Of a DNA stretch of 11,406 bases, positions 1 through 7,389 are shown one piece after another (within the stretch, counting starts at the first letter, position 1; every line of letters starts with the position of its first letter). Position numbers and translations under genes: made by a program. Below the pieces are notes generated by a model. The model worked only from the letters and a program-made list of their open reading frames with translations. It did no database searches and was not told the origin of the DNA. Location of the stretch: NCBI GenBank assembly GCA_024644775.1, contig JAHEHB010000159.1, positions 1 through 11,406 on the forward strand. Direction: 5' to 3'. The DNA is from Deltaproteobacteria bacterium (GTDB lineage Bacteria > Desulfobacterota > Desulfobacteria > Desulfobacterales > SURF-15).

Positions 1-696
1 GATCGGTGGATGGTCGCCTTAAAAAACCTGATTATTTTTGGAATACTATTTATTGTTCTATGTATCGTTTTTGGACTGCTTATCGCCATATTTCTCGATC
101 AGCGGATTCGTGCAGAAGGCGTGTTGCGTACGATCTATTTATATCCGATGGCGCTTTCTTTCATTGTTACCGGCGCAGCATGGAAATGGATTCTTAATCC
201 CGGTTTGGGATTGGAACGACTTGTCAGGAACATGGGGTATACCGAATTTACTTTTGATTGGCTGGTAAACTCTAAAATGGCAATCTATACGATCGTGATC
301 GCTGCGGTATGGCAATCCACCGGGTTTGTGATGGCGCTTTTCCTAGCCGGTCTGCGTGGCATCGACGACGCCATCATTAAGGCTGCCCAGGTGGATGGTG
401 CAAATTTACCTCGGATTTACCGGCGGATAGTTATTCCCAGCCTGCGTCCCGTATTTCTCAGCGCGGTCATTATCTTATCACACATTGCCATCAAAAGCTT
501 TGATCTGGTCATGATACTCACGCGAGGCGGACCCGGCTATGCTTCAGATTTACCGGCAACATTCATGTACGCATTTGCATTTAACCGGGGCCGGCTCGGT
601 TTTGGCGCCTCTAGTGCCATGACGATGTTCTTTGCGGTGATGGCAATCATCATTCCATATCTTTATTCGGAATTGAGAGGTACCCGCAATGTATAA
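1..696 (+). CDS. gtsB: Sugar ABC transporter permease, MalF type (GtsB-like), 5' truncated by window edge
   Basis: This is an inner-membrane permease of a CUT1-family carbohydrate importer, forming the translocation pore with the downstream permease. The reading frame is open through base 1 (D-R-W before the first Met at base 10). Family members are usually about 290-310 residues, so roughly 60-80 N-terminal residues lie outside and the Met at 10 is probably internal. Counting from that Met, hydrophobic segments run at about 7-29, 41-60, 91-114, 147-170 and 200-219. The cytoplasmic EAA loop that docks the ATPase is at about 124-144, with the core A-A-Q-V-D-G-A and a terminal I-P. The wording around the LDQRIRAEG motif and the GGPGYASDLPA segment matches what I know of glucose/mannose GtsB permeases. 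The stop overlaps the next gene by 8 nt, implying translational coupling. Sugar specificity is inferred. Confidence 0.9.
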   Translation, partial: DRWMVALKNLIIFGILFIVLCIVFGLLIAIFLDQRIRAEGVLRTIYLYPMALSFIVTGAAWKWILNPGLGLERLVRNMGYTEFTFDWLVNSKMAIYTIVIAAVWQSTGFVMALFLAGLRGIDDAIIKAAQVDGANLPRIYRRIVIPSLRPVFLSAVIILSHIAIKSFDLVMILTRGGPGYASDLPATFMYAFAFNRGRLGFGASSAMTMFFAVMAIIIPYLYSELRGTRNV

Positions 697-1576
697 AGGC
701 TTCGGTGTTGCAAAATATCGAACACCCGGCGAGGTCCTCGTTCGCACAATTATCTATGTGATACTGATCATTGCAGCGATTTATTTCTTGATTCCGCTAC
801 TCGTCATGCTCATTACGTCTTTAAAAACCATGAACGACATCCGGACCGGAAACCTGATCTCGTTGCCGCGCGAAATCACTCTAAATGCTTGGAAAGAGGC
901 CTGGGGTTCTGCCTGTATCGGTGTTCAATGTGAGGGAGTGAAAGGTTATTTTTGGAATTCGGTAATAATGGTCATCCCGTCTGTATTGATCTCAACGATC
1001 ATGGGAGCTGCAAATGGCTATGTTCTATCCCAATGGCGATTTAAGGGTAGCGACACCTTTTTTTCCCTTCTGCTGATAGGATGCTTCATTCCCTTTCAGG
1101 TGATTCTTCTGCCAATGGCAACTACGCTGGGTTGGCTCGGAATCGCGCAGAGCTTACACGGTTTGATCTTAGTCCACATTGTTTATGGGCTCGCATTCAC
1201 AACACTGTTTTTCAGGAATTTTTATGTCACCATTCCCGGTGATCTCGTAAAGGCGGCGAAAATCGACGGTGCAGGGTTTTTTAGGATTTTTTGGAGAATC
1301 ATGCTGCCGGTATCAACACCCATTTTTGTGGTTTCTATCATTTGGCAAACCACTCAAATTTGGAACGACTTTCTATTTGGGGTCGCTTTTTCGGGTGGCG
1401 ACAGCCAGCCAATCACCGTTGCATTGAACAATCTGGTCAATACAAGCACCGGAATCAAGAAATACAACGTGGATATGGCAGCAGCGATCATTGCGGGTGT
1501 GCCGACACTCTTCGTATATGTCTTTGCCGGTAAGTATTTCTTGCGGGGTTTAACGGCAGGGGCGGTAAAAGGATAG
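689..1576 (+). CDS. gtsC: Sugar ABC transporter permease, MalG type (GtsC-like)
   Basis: A complete 295-residue inner-membrane permease, the second pore subunit of the CUT1 importer. The first hydrophobic helix is at about 20-44. It is followed by a periplasmic segment with two nearby cysteines (C76 and C81), then helices at about 90-112, 122-144, 153-175, 208-224 and 262-284. The EAA loop lies at about 187-207 (LVKAAKIDGAGFFRI, then a terminal LP). The C-terminal half, including GGDSQPITVALNNLV and a C-terminal RGLTAGAVKG, closely matches the glucose/mannose permease GtsC as I recall it. The ATG at 689 overlaps the upstream stop by 8 nt and has GAGAGG about 8 nt before it. The ATPase gene follows after 12 nt. 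The family is certain; the glucose/mannose assignment is likely but from memory, not from a search. Confidence 0.92.
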   Translation: MYKGFGVAKYRTPGEVLVRTIIYVILIIAAIYFLIPLLVMLITSLKTMNDIRTGNLISLPREITLNAWKEAWGSACIGVQCEGVKGYFWNSVIMVIPSVLISTIMGAANGYVLSQWRFKGSDTFFSLLLIGCFIPFQVILLPMATTLGWLGIAQSLHGLILVHIVYGLAFTTLFFRNFYVTIPGDLVKAAKIDGAGFFRIFWRIMLPVSTPIFVVSIIWQTTQIWNDFLFGVAFSGGDSQPITVALNNLVNTSTGIKKYNVDMAAAIIAGVPTLFVYVFAGKYFLRGLTAGAVKG

Positions 1577-1588
1577 TCGAGGAAAATC

Positions 1589-2713
1589 ATGGCATCTTTG
1601 ACGATTCATAATGTAAGAAAAAAATTTGGATCGGTTGAAGTGCTAAAGGGTATATCCCTGAGCATCGATTCGGGGGATTTCCTTGTGCTTGTTGGGCCTT
1701 CCGGTTGCGGGAAATCAACGTTGTTAAACTTGATCGCCGGATTAGAAAAAAGTACAACCGGTGAAATAAAAATTGGAAATCGAGTGGTCAATGATGTGCG
1801 GCCAAAAGATCGAAACATTGCGATGGTATTTCAATCTTATGCGCTCTATCCCAACATGAATGTCCGACAGAATATTGCATTCGGACTCGAAACCCGAAAA
1901 GTACCCAAAACTCAGATTGAAGAAACCGTCACACGAGTTGCGAATATGCTGCAGATCGGTGAGTTACTAAACCGCAAGCCGTCTCAGCTTTCCGGAGGAC
2001 AACGGCAACGGGTAGCCATGGGACGAGCGCTTGCAAGAGATCCGGCCGTTTTTCTTTTTGACGAACCACTCAGCAATTTAGATGCGAAACTCCGTGTGGA
2101 AATGCGAACGGAAATCAAAATGCTCCATCAACGGATAAAAACAACGATCGTTTATGTAACCCACGATCAAATCGAAGCCATGACGCTTGCAGATCGAATT
2201 GCCATTATGAAAGATGGTATCATCCAACAGTTTGATACCCCCCAGCAGATATACGACACACCTGTAAACCTATTCGTTGCCGGGTTTATCGGATCACCGT
2301 CCATGAATTTTATTCCATGCCGAATCTCTCAGCATGATCAGCGCAAGGGTATATTTTTGAAAACCGATGAAGAAAAATCTTTTTTCTTACCTATTGACCG
2401 CCAATACATCTCATCAGACGAGCGGAACGACCCTGAAGTTATTCTCGGAATTCGACCGGAACAAATTTCAAACGGATTCCCGGATCAAAATGAAAACCCC
2501 CGCATTCACGAAATCAGAGGTATTGTTGAGGTTGTTGAACCAACAGGCTCTGATACGCTGGTTTTTATTACCATGAACGGTAAAAAAGTTACCTGCCGAT
2601 GCAATCCCAAGGCAGCCGGACGTCCCGGGGAATCCATGAAACTAATGATGGATATGTCGAAGGCGATATTTTTCAATCCGAATTCCGGCCACAGGATCGA
2701 GGAAGATGATTAA
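1589..2713 (+). CDS. Sugar ABC transporter ATP-binding protein, MalK/UgpC type
   Basis: A cytoplasmic ATPase of 374 residues that powers the importer as a dimer docked on the EAA loops of the two permeases. Visible motifs are Walker [10 protein letters not shown] at 36-44, the Q-loop glutamine at 82, signature LSGGQ at 134-138, Walker B VFLFDEP at 154-160, a D-loop SNLD at 162-165, and the switch histidine H192 in VTHDQ. The C-terminal part (about 235-365) is the TOBE/OB-fold regulatory region typical of MalK, UgpC and MsmK, with GIRPEQ at 287-292. The length is normal for the family. The start at 1589 has GAGG 6 nt upstream. It would be gtsD or a shared multi-sugar ATPase; such ATPases often serve several importers, so I give no symbol. 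It is the last gene of the operon and runs into a convergent gene 16 nt later. Confidence 0.95.
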   Translation: MASLTIHNVRKKFGSVEVLKGISLSIDSGDFLVLVGPSGCGKSTLLNLIAGLEKSTTGEIKIGNRVVNDVRPKDRNIAMVFQSYALYPNMNVRQNIAFGLETRKVPKTQIEETVTRVANMLQIGELLNRKPSQLSGGQRQRVAMGRALARDPAVFLFDEPLSNLDAKLRVEMRTEIKMLHQRIKTTIVYVTHDQIEAMTLADRIAIMKDGIIQQFDTPQQIYDTPVNLFVAGFIGSPSMNFIPCRISQHDQRKGIFLKTDEEKSFFLPIDRQYISSDERNDPEVILGIRPEQISNGFPDQNENPRIHEIRGIVEVVEPTGSDTLVFITMNGKKVTCRCNPKAAGRPGESMKLMMDMSKAIFFNPNSGHRIEEDD

Positions 2714-2716
2714 TTT

Positions 2717-2740
2717 AAACAGGATTGGCTTATTCTGTTT
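2717..2740. terminator. Possible bidirectional terminator hairpin between convergent genes
   Basis: A 9-bp stem (AAACAGGAT at 2717-2725 with ATTCTGTTT at 2732-2740, one G-T pair) encloses a 6-nt loop. It spans the 16-nt gap between the ATPase gene and the converging kinase gene and overlaps the kinase stop codon. The + side is followed by only four T residues and the - side by an AT-rich TTTAAATTAA. The position is right for a shared terminator, but the stem is AT-rich and the U-tracts are short, so efficiency is uncertain. Confidence 0.4.
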
Positions 2741-5387
2741 TGTCTAGCACTTCTCGGATGGTTACGGCCAAACTGCTCAACGTAAGCGGCTTCATAACAA
2801 AGGCTTTGATACCGATTTCTTTGGCTTTTTGAGCATCTATTTTTTCGCTATACCCTGTGCACAATACCACGGGAATATCCGGCCGTATCTTTATGACTTC
2901 CTGGGCAAGTTTTTCCCCTGTGATTTCCGGCATGGTCATATCTGTGAGGATTAAATCGATCTGGTCCGGTTTTTGCCGGAATTCGTTCAGAGCGTCCCTG
3001 CTTTTAATCTTGCTGACAACTTCATATCCTAATTGCTCGAGCATCGCCTGGCTGATGTTCATCAATTCCGGATCATCATCAACCAACATGATTTGCTCAG
3101 AGCCAATGGGAAGATGATTGATATCTAACGACTGAATCGTCTCTTTAACGGACGCTGCCCGGGGAAGAAAAACGTGAAAGGCCGTTCCTTTCCCGACGTC
3201 GCTCTGCACTTCAATCGTTCCTTCAAGGTTGTTGACAATTCCGTGAACAATCGCCATTCCGAGTCCGGTACCAACCCCTTTGGCTTTGGTGGTAAAATAG
3301 GGTTCGAAAATTCGTTTGGTGGTATCAGGAGTCATACCATGCCCCGTATCACTCACGGTCAACTTTATGTAAGGTCCCGGCAATAAATTGGTACCATTAT
3401 CTCCAGAGAACGTTGACGAATCGATGTTTACCTCGGTAAGTTTGACCTCCAAAACACCACCGTTTTCCTGCATGGCATGATTGGCATTGGTACAAAGATT
3501 CATCATGATCTGATGCAACTGCGTTGGATCGGCAACCACCACACCGTTGCTTGCAATATCCTGGCGAATTTGAATGGTACTGGGCAGGGTCGATTTTAGA
3601 AACTTCAGGTCCTCCTCGATAATCAGCCGGAATTGAATGGGGGTTGGTTTCAGCTTCTCTTTCGTCTTCCGGCCGAACACAAGTATTTGTTCCACCAATT
3701 TTCGGGCGCGCTGGCTGGCTTTAAGTGCCTGCTCCAATTTGTCAATAGCCAGGCTATCGTCAGGCATATCAAGTAAGGCGAGTTCGGTATACCCCATTAC
3801 AGCTGCCAATATATTATTAAAATCGTGGGCGATGCCACCGGCAAGGGAGCCGATTGCTTCCATTTTTTGCGCTTGCGTTAATCGCTCCTGCAGCATCTGG
3901 TGTTCTTTTTCAGACTTCTTTTTGTCTGTGACATCTCTTGTAATTTGGACCATTCCCTTAATACGGTCGTGTTCATCAAACCGGGGAAGCGTTTTTATCT
4001 CAAGATGTTTTTCCAGCTCAGAATCAAAAACCTGTTCCGTAGTCCCATCTTCACTTACAGACGTTTCCCGCAATTGATTTGTCGATTCAGTCGTTTTGTT
4101 TCCGAAACAAAATTTGATACATCGCTGCTTTAGCAATTGTATTAAATTGGACCCAAAAATGTCTTCGGTGGCTTTGTTCGTTCGGACGATATGGCAATTT
4201 TCGTCATAAATGATAATGGCATCATCGATTGTGTTAAAAGACTCCTCCCAGTCTTCCTTCGCCTGCAGAAGTAACTGTCTCATTCTTTTTAACTTGTGGA
4301 CATAGGCGAGTATAAAAACAACAGATAGAGACACATACAACATTGCCGGGCTCAGCCAGAGGTTAAAACCGGTAAAAAGAAAAAACACAACGATGGAGAT
4401 CATTAAAATGCCGAGCATCCATATAAGGGTCGCCTTGAGACTCTCGAACCTTATAAACAGAAGGGAACAGAAAGTAGCCGAAATAATCACCGCGATCCAT
4501 CGGATCCATCGCTCAATCGCTTGAATATACCCTCGATCCAGAAGATTGTTTAGAATATGGGCGTGAACTTCCACCGCAGACATACGGTCCCGCCCTTGAG
4601 AAAACGGAACCAAAACCCCTTCTTGAAGACCGATGGCAGTTTTTCCAACCAAGACGATCTTATCCGAGAAAAAAGAGGGTTGCCACTGGCCGTCAAGAAT
4701 ATCGGAAACCGAAAGATATTGGAAGGCGCCTGGAGCGCCATAATAATTAATCCTCATATAATTCGTCTGTTGGATCGTATCGGTCATTTTTTGTTTTACG
4801 CCCCCACCGGCAAAAACCGACCGATGAGAATTGTCACTGGTGAGACTATCAAAAATGGCCGATGCAAAGGACGACAAAGACACAGATTCACAGGATATCG
4901 TATGAAATACGTTACGGACAACACCGTCGATTCCTTGCTCCAAATGAACATGCCCGAGTCGAACGGGAGAAAATTCTTTTATTGGATACGAGATATTGAG
5001 TCGGTTATCAATATAGACAGGCAGCACGACCTTTCCCTGTCTCCCCATGGCCTGAGAGAGACGCGCATCATCGTCGGAAGATTCCGAAAAAATGATATCG
5101 ATTCCCACTGCCGCTGCTTGATGCAGAATATCCAGCAACCTAGCATAGCTATACCTGGGTAAAGGCCACTTTCCTAACTTTCCCAGGGTTTTCTCGTCTA
5201 TCGCTGCGATAACGATGCGGTTATTGTGCGGCCGCTCACCTCTTAACCGAAACGCCAGATCGTAACAATAGTTGTTGATGCCTTCAAATAAACCGATGGT
5301 TTCAAAAAAAAATACCATCGCAAGGAATAGAAGAACCATTCCTAAAAAACGAGCAGTGAAATTATTTCGTATTAACTTCGAATTCAC
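2730..5387 (-). CDS. CHASE2 / PAS / hybrid sensor histidine kinase with C-terminal receiver
   Basis: An 885-residue membrane sensor kinase. The order is TM1 (about 13-33), an extracytoplasmic CHASE2 sensor domain (about 36-285, with YDLAFRLRG and IAAIDEKTL), three TM helices (about 293-312, 317-338, 343-362), a short coiled linker and a PAS domain (about 380-488). These are followed by HisKA with phosphoacceptor H521 in AHDFNN, and HATPase_c with N634, D680 in DTGHGM, FEPYFTT at 694-700 and GTGLGM at 706-711. The C-terminal receiver (about 764-883) has acidic D770-D772, phosphoacceptor D816, T844 and K866. All catalytic residues are present, so it should autophosphorylate and pass the phosphate to its own receiver; no HPt protein or DNA-binding regulator is in view. 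The start is a GTG at 5387 with a weak ribosome site. It lies 45 nt after the LysM/FecR gene, in the same direction, so the two probably form one transcript. The CHASE2 ligand is unknown. Confidence 0.94.
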   Translation of the reverse strand: MNSKLIRNNFTARFLGMVLLFLAMVFFFETIGLFEGINNYCYDLAFRLRGERPHNNRIVIAAIDEKTLGKLGKWPLPRYSYARLLDILHQAAAVGIDIIFSESSDDDARLSQAMGRQGKVVLPVYIDNRLNISYPIKEFSPVRLGHVHLEQGIDGVVRNVFHTISCESVSLSSFASAIFDSLTSDNSHRSVFAGGGVKQKMTDTIQQTNYMRINYYGAPGAFQYLSVSDILDGQWQPSFFSDKIVLVGKTAIGLQEGVLVPFSQGRDRMSAVEVHAHILNNLLDRGYIQAIERWIRWIAVIISATFCSLLFIRFESLKATLIWMLGILMISIVVFFLFTGFNLWLSPAMLYVSLSVVFILAYVHKLKRMRQLLLQAKEDWEESFNTIDDAIIIYDENCHIVRTNKATEDIFGSNLIQLLKQRCIKFCFGNKTTESTNQLRETSVSEDGTTEQVFDSELEKHLEIKTLPRFDEHDRIKGMVQITRDVTDKKKSEKEHQMLQERLTQAQKMEAIGSLAGGIAHDFNNILAAVMGYTELALLDMPDDSLAIDKLEQALKASQRARKLVEQILVFGRKTKEKLKPTPIQFRLIIEEDLKFLKSTLPSTIQIRQDIASNGVVVADPTQLHQIMMNLCTNANHAMQENGGVLEVKLTEVNIDSSTFSGDNGTNLLPGPYIKLTVSDTGHGMTPDTTKRIFEPYFTTKAKGVGTGLGMAIVHGIVNNLEGTIEVQSDVGKGTAFHVFLPRAASVKETIQSLDINHLPIGSEQIMLVDDDPELMNISQAMLEQLGYEVVSKIKSRDALNEFRQKPDQIDLILTDMTMPEITGEKLAQEVIKIRPDIPVVLCTGYSEKIDAQKAKEIGIKAFVMKPLTLSSLAVTIREVLDKTE

Positions 5388-5432
5388 GGCATGGAGACCG
5401 AATCACCAATCACGATTCACTGGCATCTTTTA

Positions 5433-7097
5433 TTATAGTAAAATGATAGCCACAATAACACCGATGATAATTCCCACAGGTCCGTAGGGGAATTTTTTCG
5501 GAACCTCAAACGTTTGAGGTTCCGAAAAATCACCCTCGTATCCTTCCGAATCGATTGCGCTCGTTCGGATATAATACGTTCCTGGATCGCTGGGTTTTTC
5601 AAATGTTTTTTCCGGTTTCGTTAATGACTCGTCGATCACTACGTCTTGAAACGCTTTGTCTTTTGCCATCTGGAAACGATAAGTAACCCCTTCTCCAAGA
5701 GATCGCCACCGAATTTGTATTTCTTTGTCTCCTATTTTCGGTGCTTCCACCGGCGGTGAGGGGGGCGGCGCAATGATAATAAATTTCAAAGTGTCCGACC
5801 AAATTCCCTGATAGCCGTCTTCGGCAATTGATCTTGCTCTGAAATAATAGGTTTTATAGTCGAGATTTCCAACTTTATAAAACGCGTCTTTAATATCCTT
5901 TTGATTTTCAACGATCATACTAAATTCAGGATCTTCAGCAATCTGCAGATGATATTGGCTGGCCTTTTCTACATTCAGCCAACTGAACCGAACCGATTTT
6001 TCGCGAAATTCGGCTCCGTCGCTAGGTGATTGAATAAACGGTGGGAGCGGATTTACACGTACCTTGATCTCTACCGGTTCTAACGGAAATCCCTCAATCC
6101 CAACATCATCGATGGAACGACTCTGTAAATAGTAAGTGCCGTCCTGTACACCGACAATCTGTAATGACGCTTCCGGTTTGATTACCTTCTCTTTAACCAC
6201 ATCCTTAAATGCGTTATCCCTGGCCAACATCACCCGATAAGACATTGCACCGGCAACCTGGTCAAATTTAAATTCAAGCGGCATGGCTCTGTACAGGGGC
6301 TGCAAATCCATAGGGGCGGGCGGAGGCAGTAGTTTTTTTGGCTTCAACGGTGCTTTGCCTTTTTCTACAAGCGTTCCTTCTCCTGTTTTTACCTCAACTT
6401 CCCGTCTGTCCGCCTTCACGTCCAATGTTCCATCTAAGACCTCAAAACGTGTCGTGGCGGCAGCATCGACCGTCGTTCGAAATTCCGTTCCCCGGGGAGC
6501 CGCCACTGCAGATGGCGTCTGTATTTCCATTCGCGATTCTTTACCGGTTACCTGCTTGATTTTATATATGGATTTTCCGGCCTCCAGAAATAGTTGATAC
6601 AGCAAATAAAACGCCCCCTTTTTACGAGCCGCCGTGATTTCAATCGTTGTGTTGGGTCTAAGGAATACCGAAAAATCACTTCCGAAGCTGATCTCAGTGG
6701 CGCTTTCTGCACCCGTCCGAATCCAGTTTCCCTGAGAAATCGTGTCATTCAAATTCAGCGTTTTCCATTCGTTTTTCTTCTCTAAATTTAATTGAACATC
6801 ACCTTTTATGAACGTCACCACGCCATCTACAGGCAATCCCTTTAGAAGTCGAACGGGAATGATCAATTTTTGTCCGGGAAAAATCCGACTCGGGTTCTTG
6901 AGACGATTGACCATCGCTACCCAACGCCAGTCTTTGGGATCTTCAAGAATTTTTTTACAGATTTCGTACAGATTGTCTCCATTTTTAACAATAAAATCGA
7001 TGGTATGTTGATCAGAGGCGTGAACCGAGGAAACAAATAAAAAAAACAGCGGAAGAAAAAACAAAGCAATACGCGTTTTTCGCAGAATCATCCTCAT
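5433..7097 (-). CDS. Exported LysM - FecR - Fn3-like repeat protein with C-terminal membrane anchor
   Basis: A 554-residue exported protein. I chose the ATG at 7097 because GGGGG lies 5 nt before it; an ATG 12 nt further upstream (7109) lacks a ribosome site. A signal peptide (basic MRMILRKTR, then a hydrophobic core) probably ends after VHA at residue 27. Next come a LysM domain (about 32-81, with NGDNLYEICKKIL and FPGQKLIIP), which usually binds peptidoglycan, and a FecR domain (about 93-228, with TPSAVAAPRGTEF). A proline-rich hinge (LLPPPAP) follows, then three Fn3-like repeats whose first conserved Tyr falls at 287, 382 and 473. The last 17 residues are hydrophobic and end in VAIILL with no charged tail. 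The gene ends in tandem stop codons 45 nt before the kinase gene. In established systems FecR domains relay envelope signals to regulators; here the likely partner is the adjacent CHASE2 kinase (inference). Confidence 0.9.
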   Translation of the reverse strand: MRMILRKTRIALFFLPLFFLFVSSVHASDQHTIDFIVKNGDNLYEICKKILEDPKDWRWVAMVNRLKNPSRIFPGQKLIIPVRLLKGLPVDGVVTFIKGDVQLNLEKKNEWKTLNLNDTISQGNWIRTGAESATEISFGSDFSVFLRPNTTIEITAARKKGAFYLLYQLFLEAGKSIYKIKQVTGKESRMEIQTPSAVAAPRGTEFRTTVDAAATTRFEVLDGTLDVKADRREVEVKTGEGTLVEKGKAPLKPKKLLPPPAPMDLQPLYRAMPLEFKFDQVAGAMSYRVMLARDNAFKDVVKEKVIKPEASLQIVGVQDGTYYLQSRSIDDVGIEGFPLEPVEIKVRVNPLPPFIQSPSDGAEFREKSVRFSWLNVEKASQYHLQIAEDPEFSMIVENQKDIKDAFYKVGNLDYKTYYFRARSIAEDGYQGIWSDTLKFIIIAPPPSPPVEAPKIGDKEIQIRWRSLGEGVTYRFQMAKDKAFQDVVIDESLTKPEKTFEKPSDPGTYYIRTSAIDSEGYEGDFSEPQTFEVPKKFPYGPVGIIIGVIVAIILL

Positions 7098-7124
7098 AAA
7101 GACCCCCATAGAAAAATTTTAAAT

Positions 7125-7173
7125 TCCCCCCCACCCTGCCATCCCCCTCGAGGGGAAGGGTTTGGGAGGGGGC
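7125..7173. repeat. GC-rich imperfect palindrome in the leader of the LysM-FecR gene
   Basis: A C-rich left arm (CCCCCCCACCCT, then ATCCCCCTC) faces a G-rich right arm (GAGGGGAAGGG, then TTTGGGAGGGGG) around the self-complementary centre TCGA at 7148-7151. The six innermost base pairs are perfect; the outer part has several mismatches. The composition differs sharply from the AT-rich surroundings. It resembles the C-rich/G-rich intergenic palindromes dispersed through many bacterial genomes. It lies between the predicted promoter and the start codon, so it would be transcribed and could affect leader RNA folding. Confidence 0.6.
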
Positions 7174-7194
7174 GAAAACAAAATTTCTTATACT

Positions 7195-7224
7195 ATTATA
7201 CTAACGGATCGGAAGCTGAGTCGA
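7195..7224 (-). promoter_or_regulatory. Second, weaker promoter-like site for the LysM-FecR/kinase unit
   Basis: On the - strand a perfect TATAAT (7195-7200) lies 18 nt after TCGACT (7219-7224), which matches 4 of 6 bases of the -35 consensus. It sits about 50 nt downstream of the stronger promoter listed separately. It may be a tandem promoter or simply AT-rich chance. Confidence 0.3.
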
Positions 7225-7246
7225 GTGATGTTTAATATTTGAGGGT

Positions 7247-7275
7247 ATCATATATGGGCGATAATGACCTGTCAA
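7247..7275 (-). promoter_or_regulatory. Strong sigma70-type promoter for the LysM-FecR/CHASE2 kinase unit
   Basis: On the - strand a perfect TTGACA (7270-7275) is followed after exactly 17 nt by TATGAT (7247-7252), a 5-of-6 match to TATAAT. Transcription would begin near 7240 and give a leader of about 140 nt before the ATG at 7097, running through the GC-rich palindrome. It is the only near-consensus promoter I saw in the window and sits in the 280-bp gap between the amidohydrolase gene and the LysM-FecR gene. The rest of that gap, 7276-7389, holds nothing I can identify. Confidence 0.65.
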
Positions 7276-7389
7276 GTGTAAACAGCCTGCGCAACGCAAT
7301 AAATGTCTTTGATATCAAGCGATTAACATAGCCTTGTAAGTTACTTAAAATAAGTTTGGCACCCTGTTTTCGATCCAATAAAACTGCTG

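Noticed and set aside
3637..4077. 146-codon open frame on the + strand
   Set aside because: Antisense shadow of the PAS/HisKA region of the hybrid kinase; Ser/Cys-rich composition typical of a shadow frame.
4557..5162. 201-codon open frame on the + strand
   Set aside because: It lies fully antisense to the CHASE2 domain of the kinase gene, whose domain content is unambiguous; no domain or ribosome site supports it.
5401..5420. Inverted repeat GAATC...GATTC between the LysM-FecR and kinase genes
   Set aside because: Only five base pairs with a nine-base loop; too weak to claim as an operator or RBS-masking stem.
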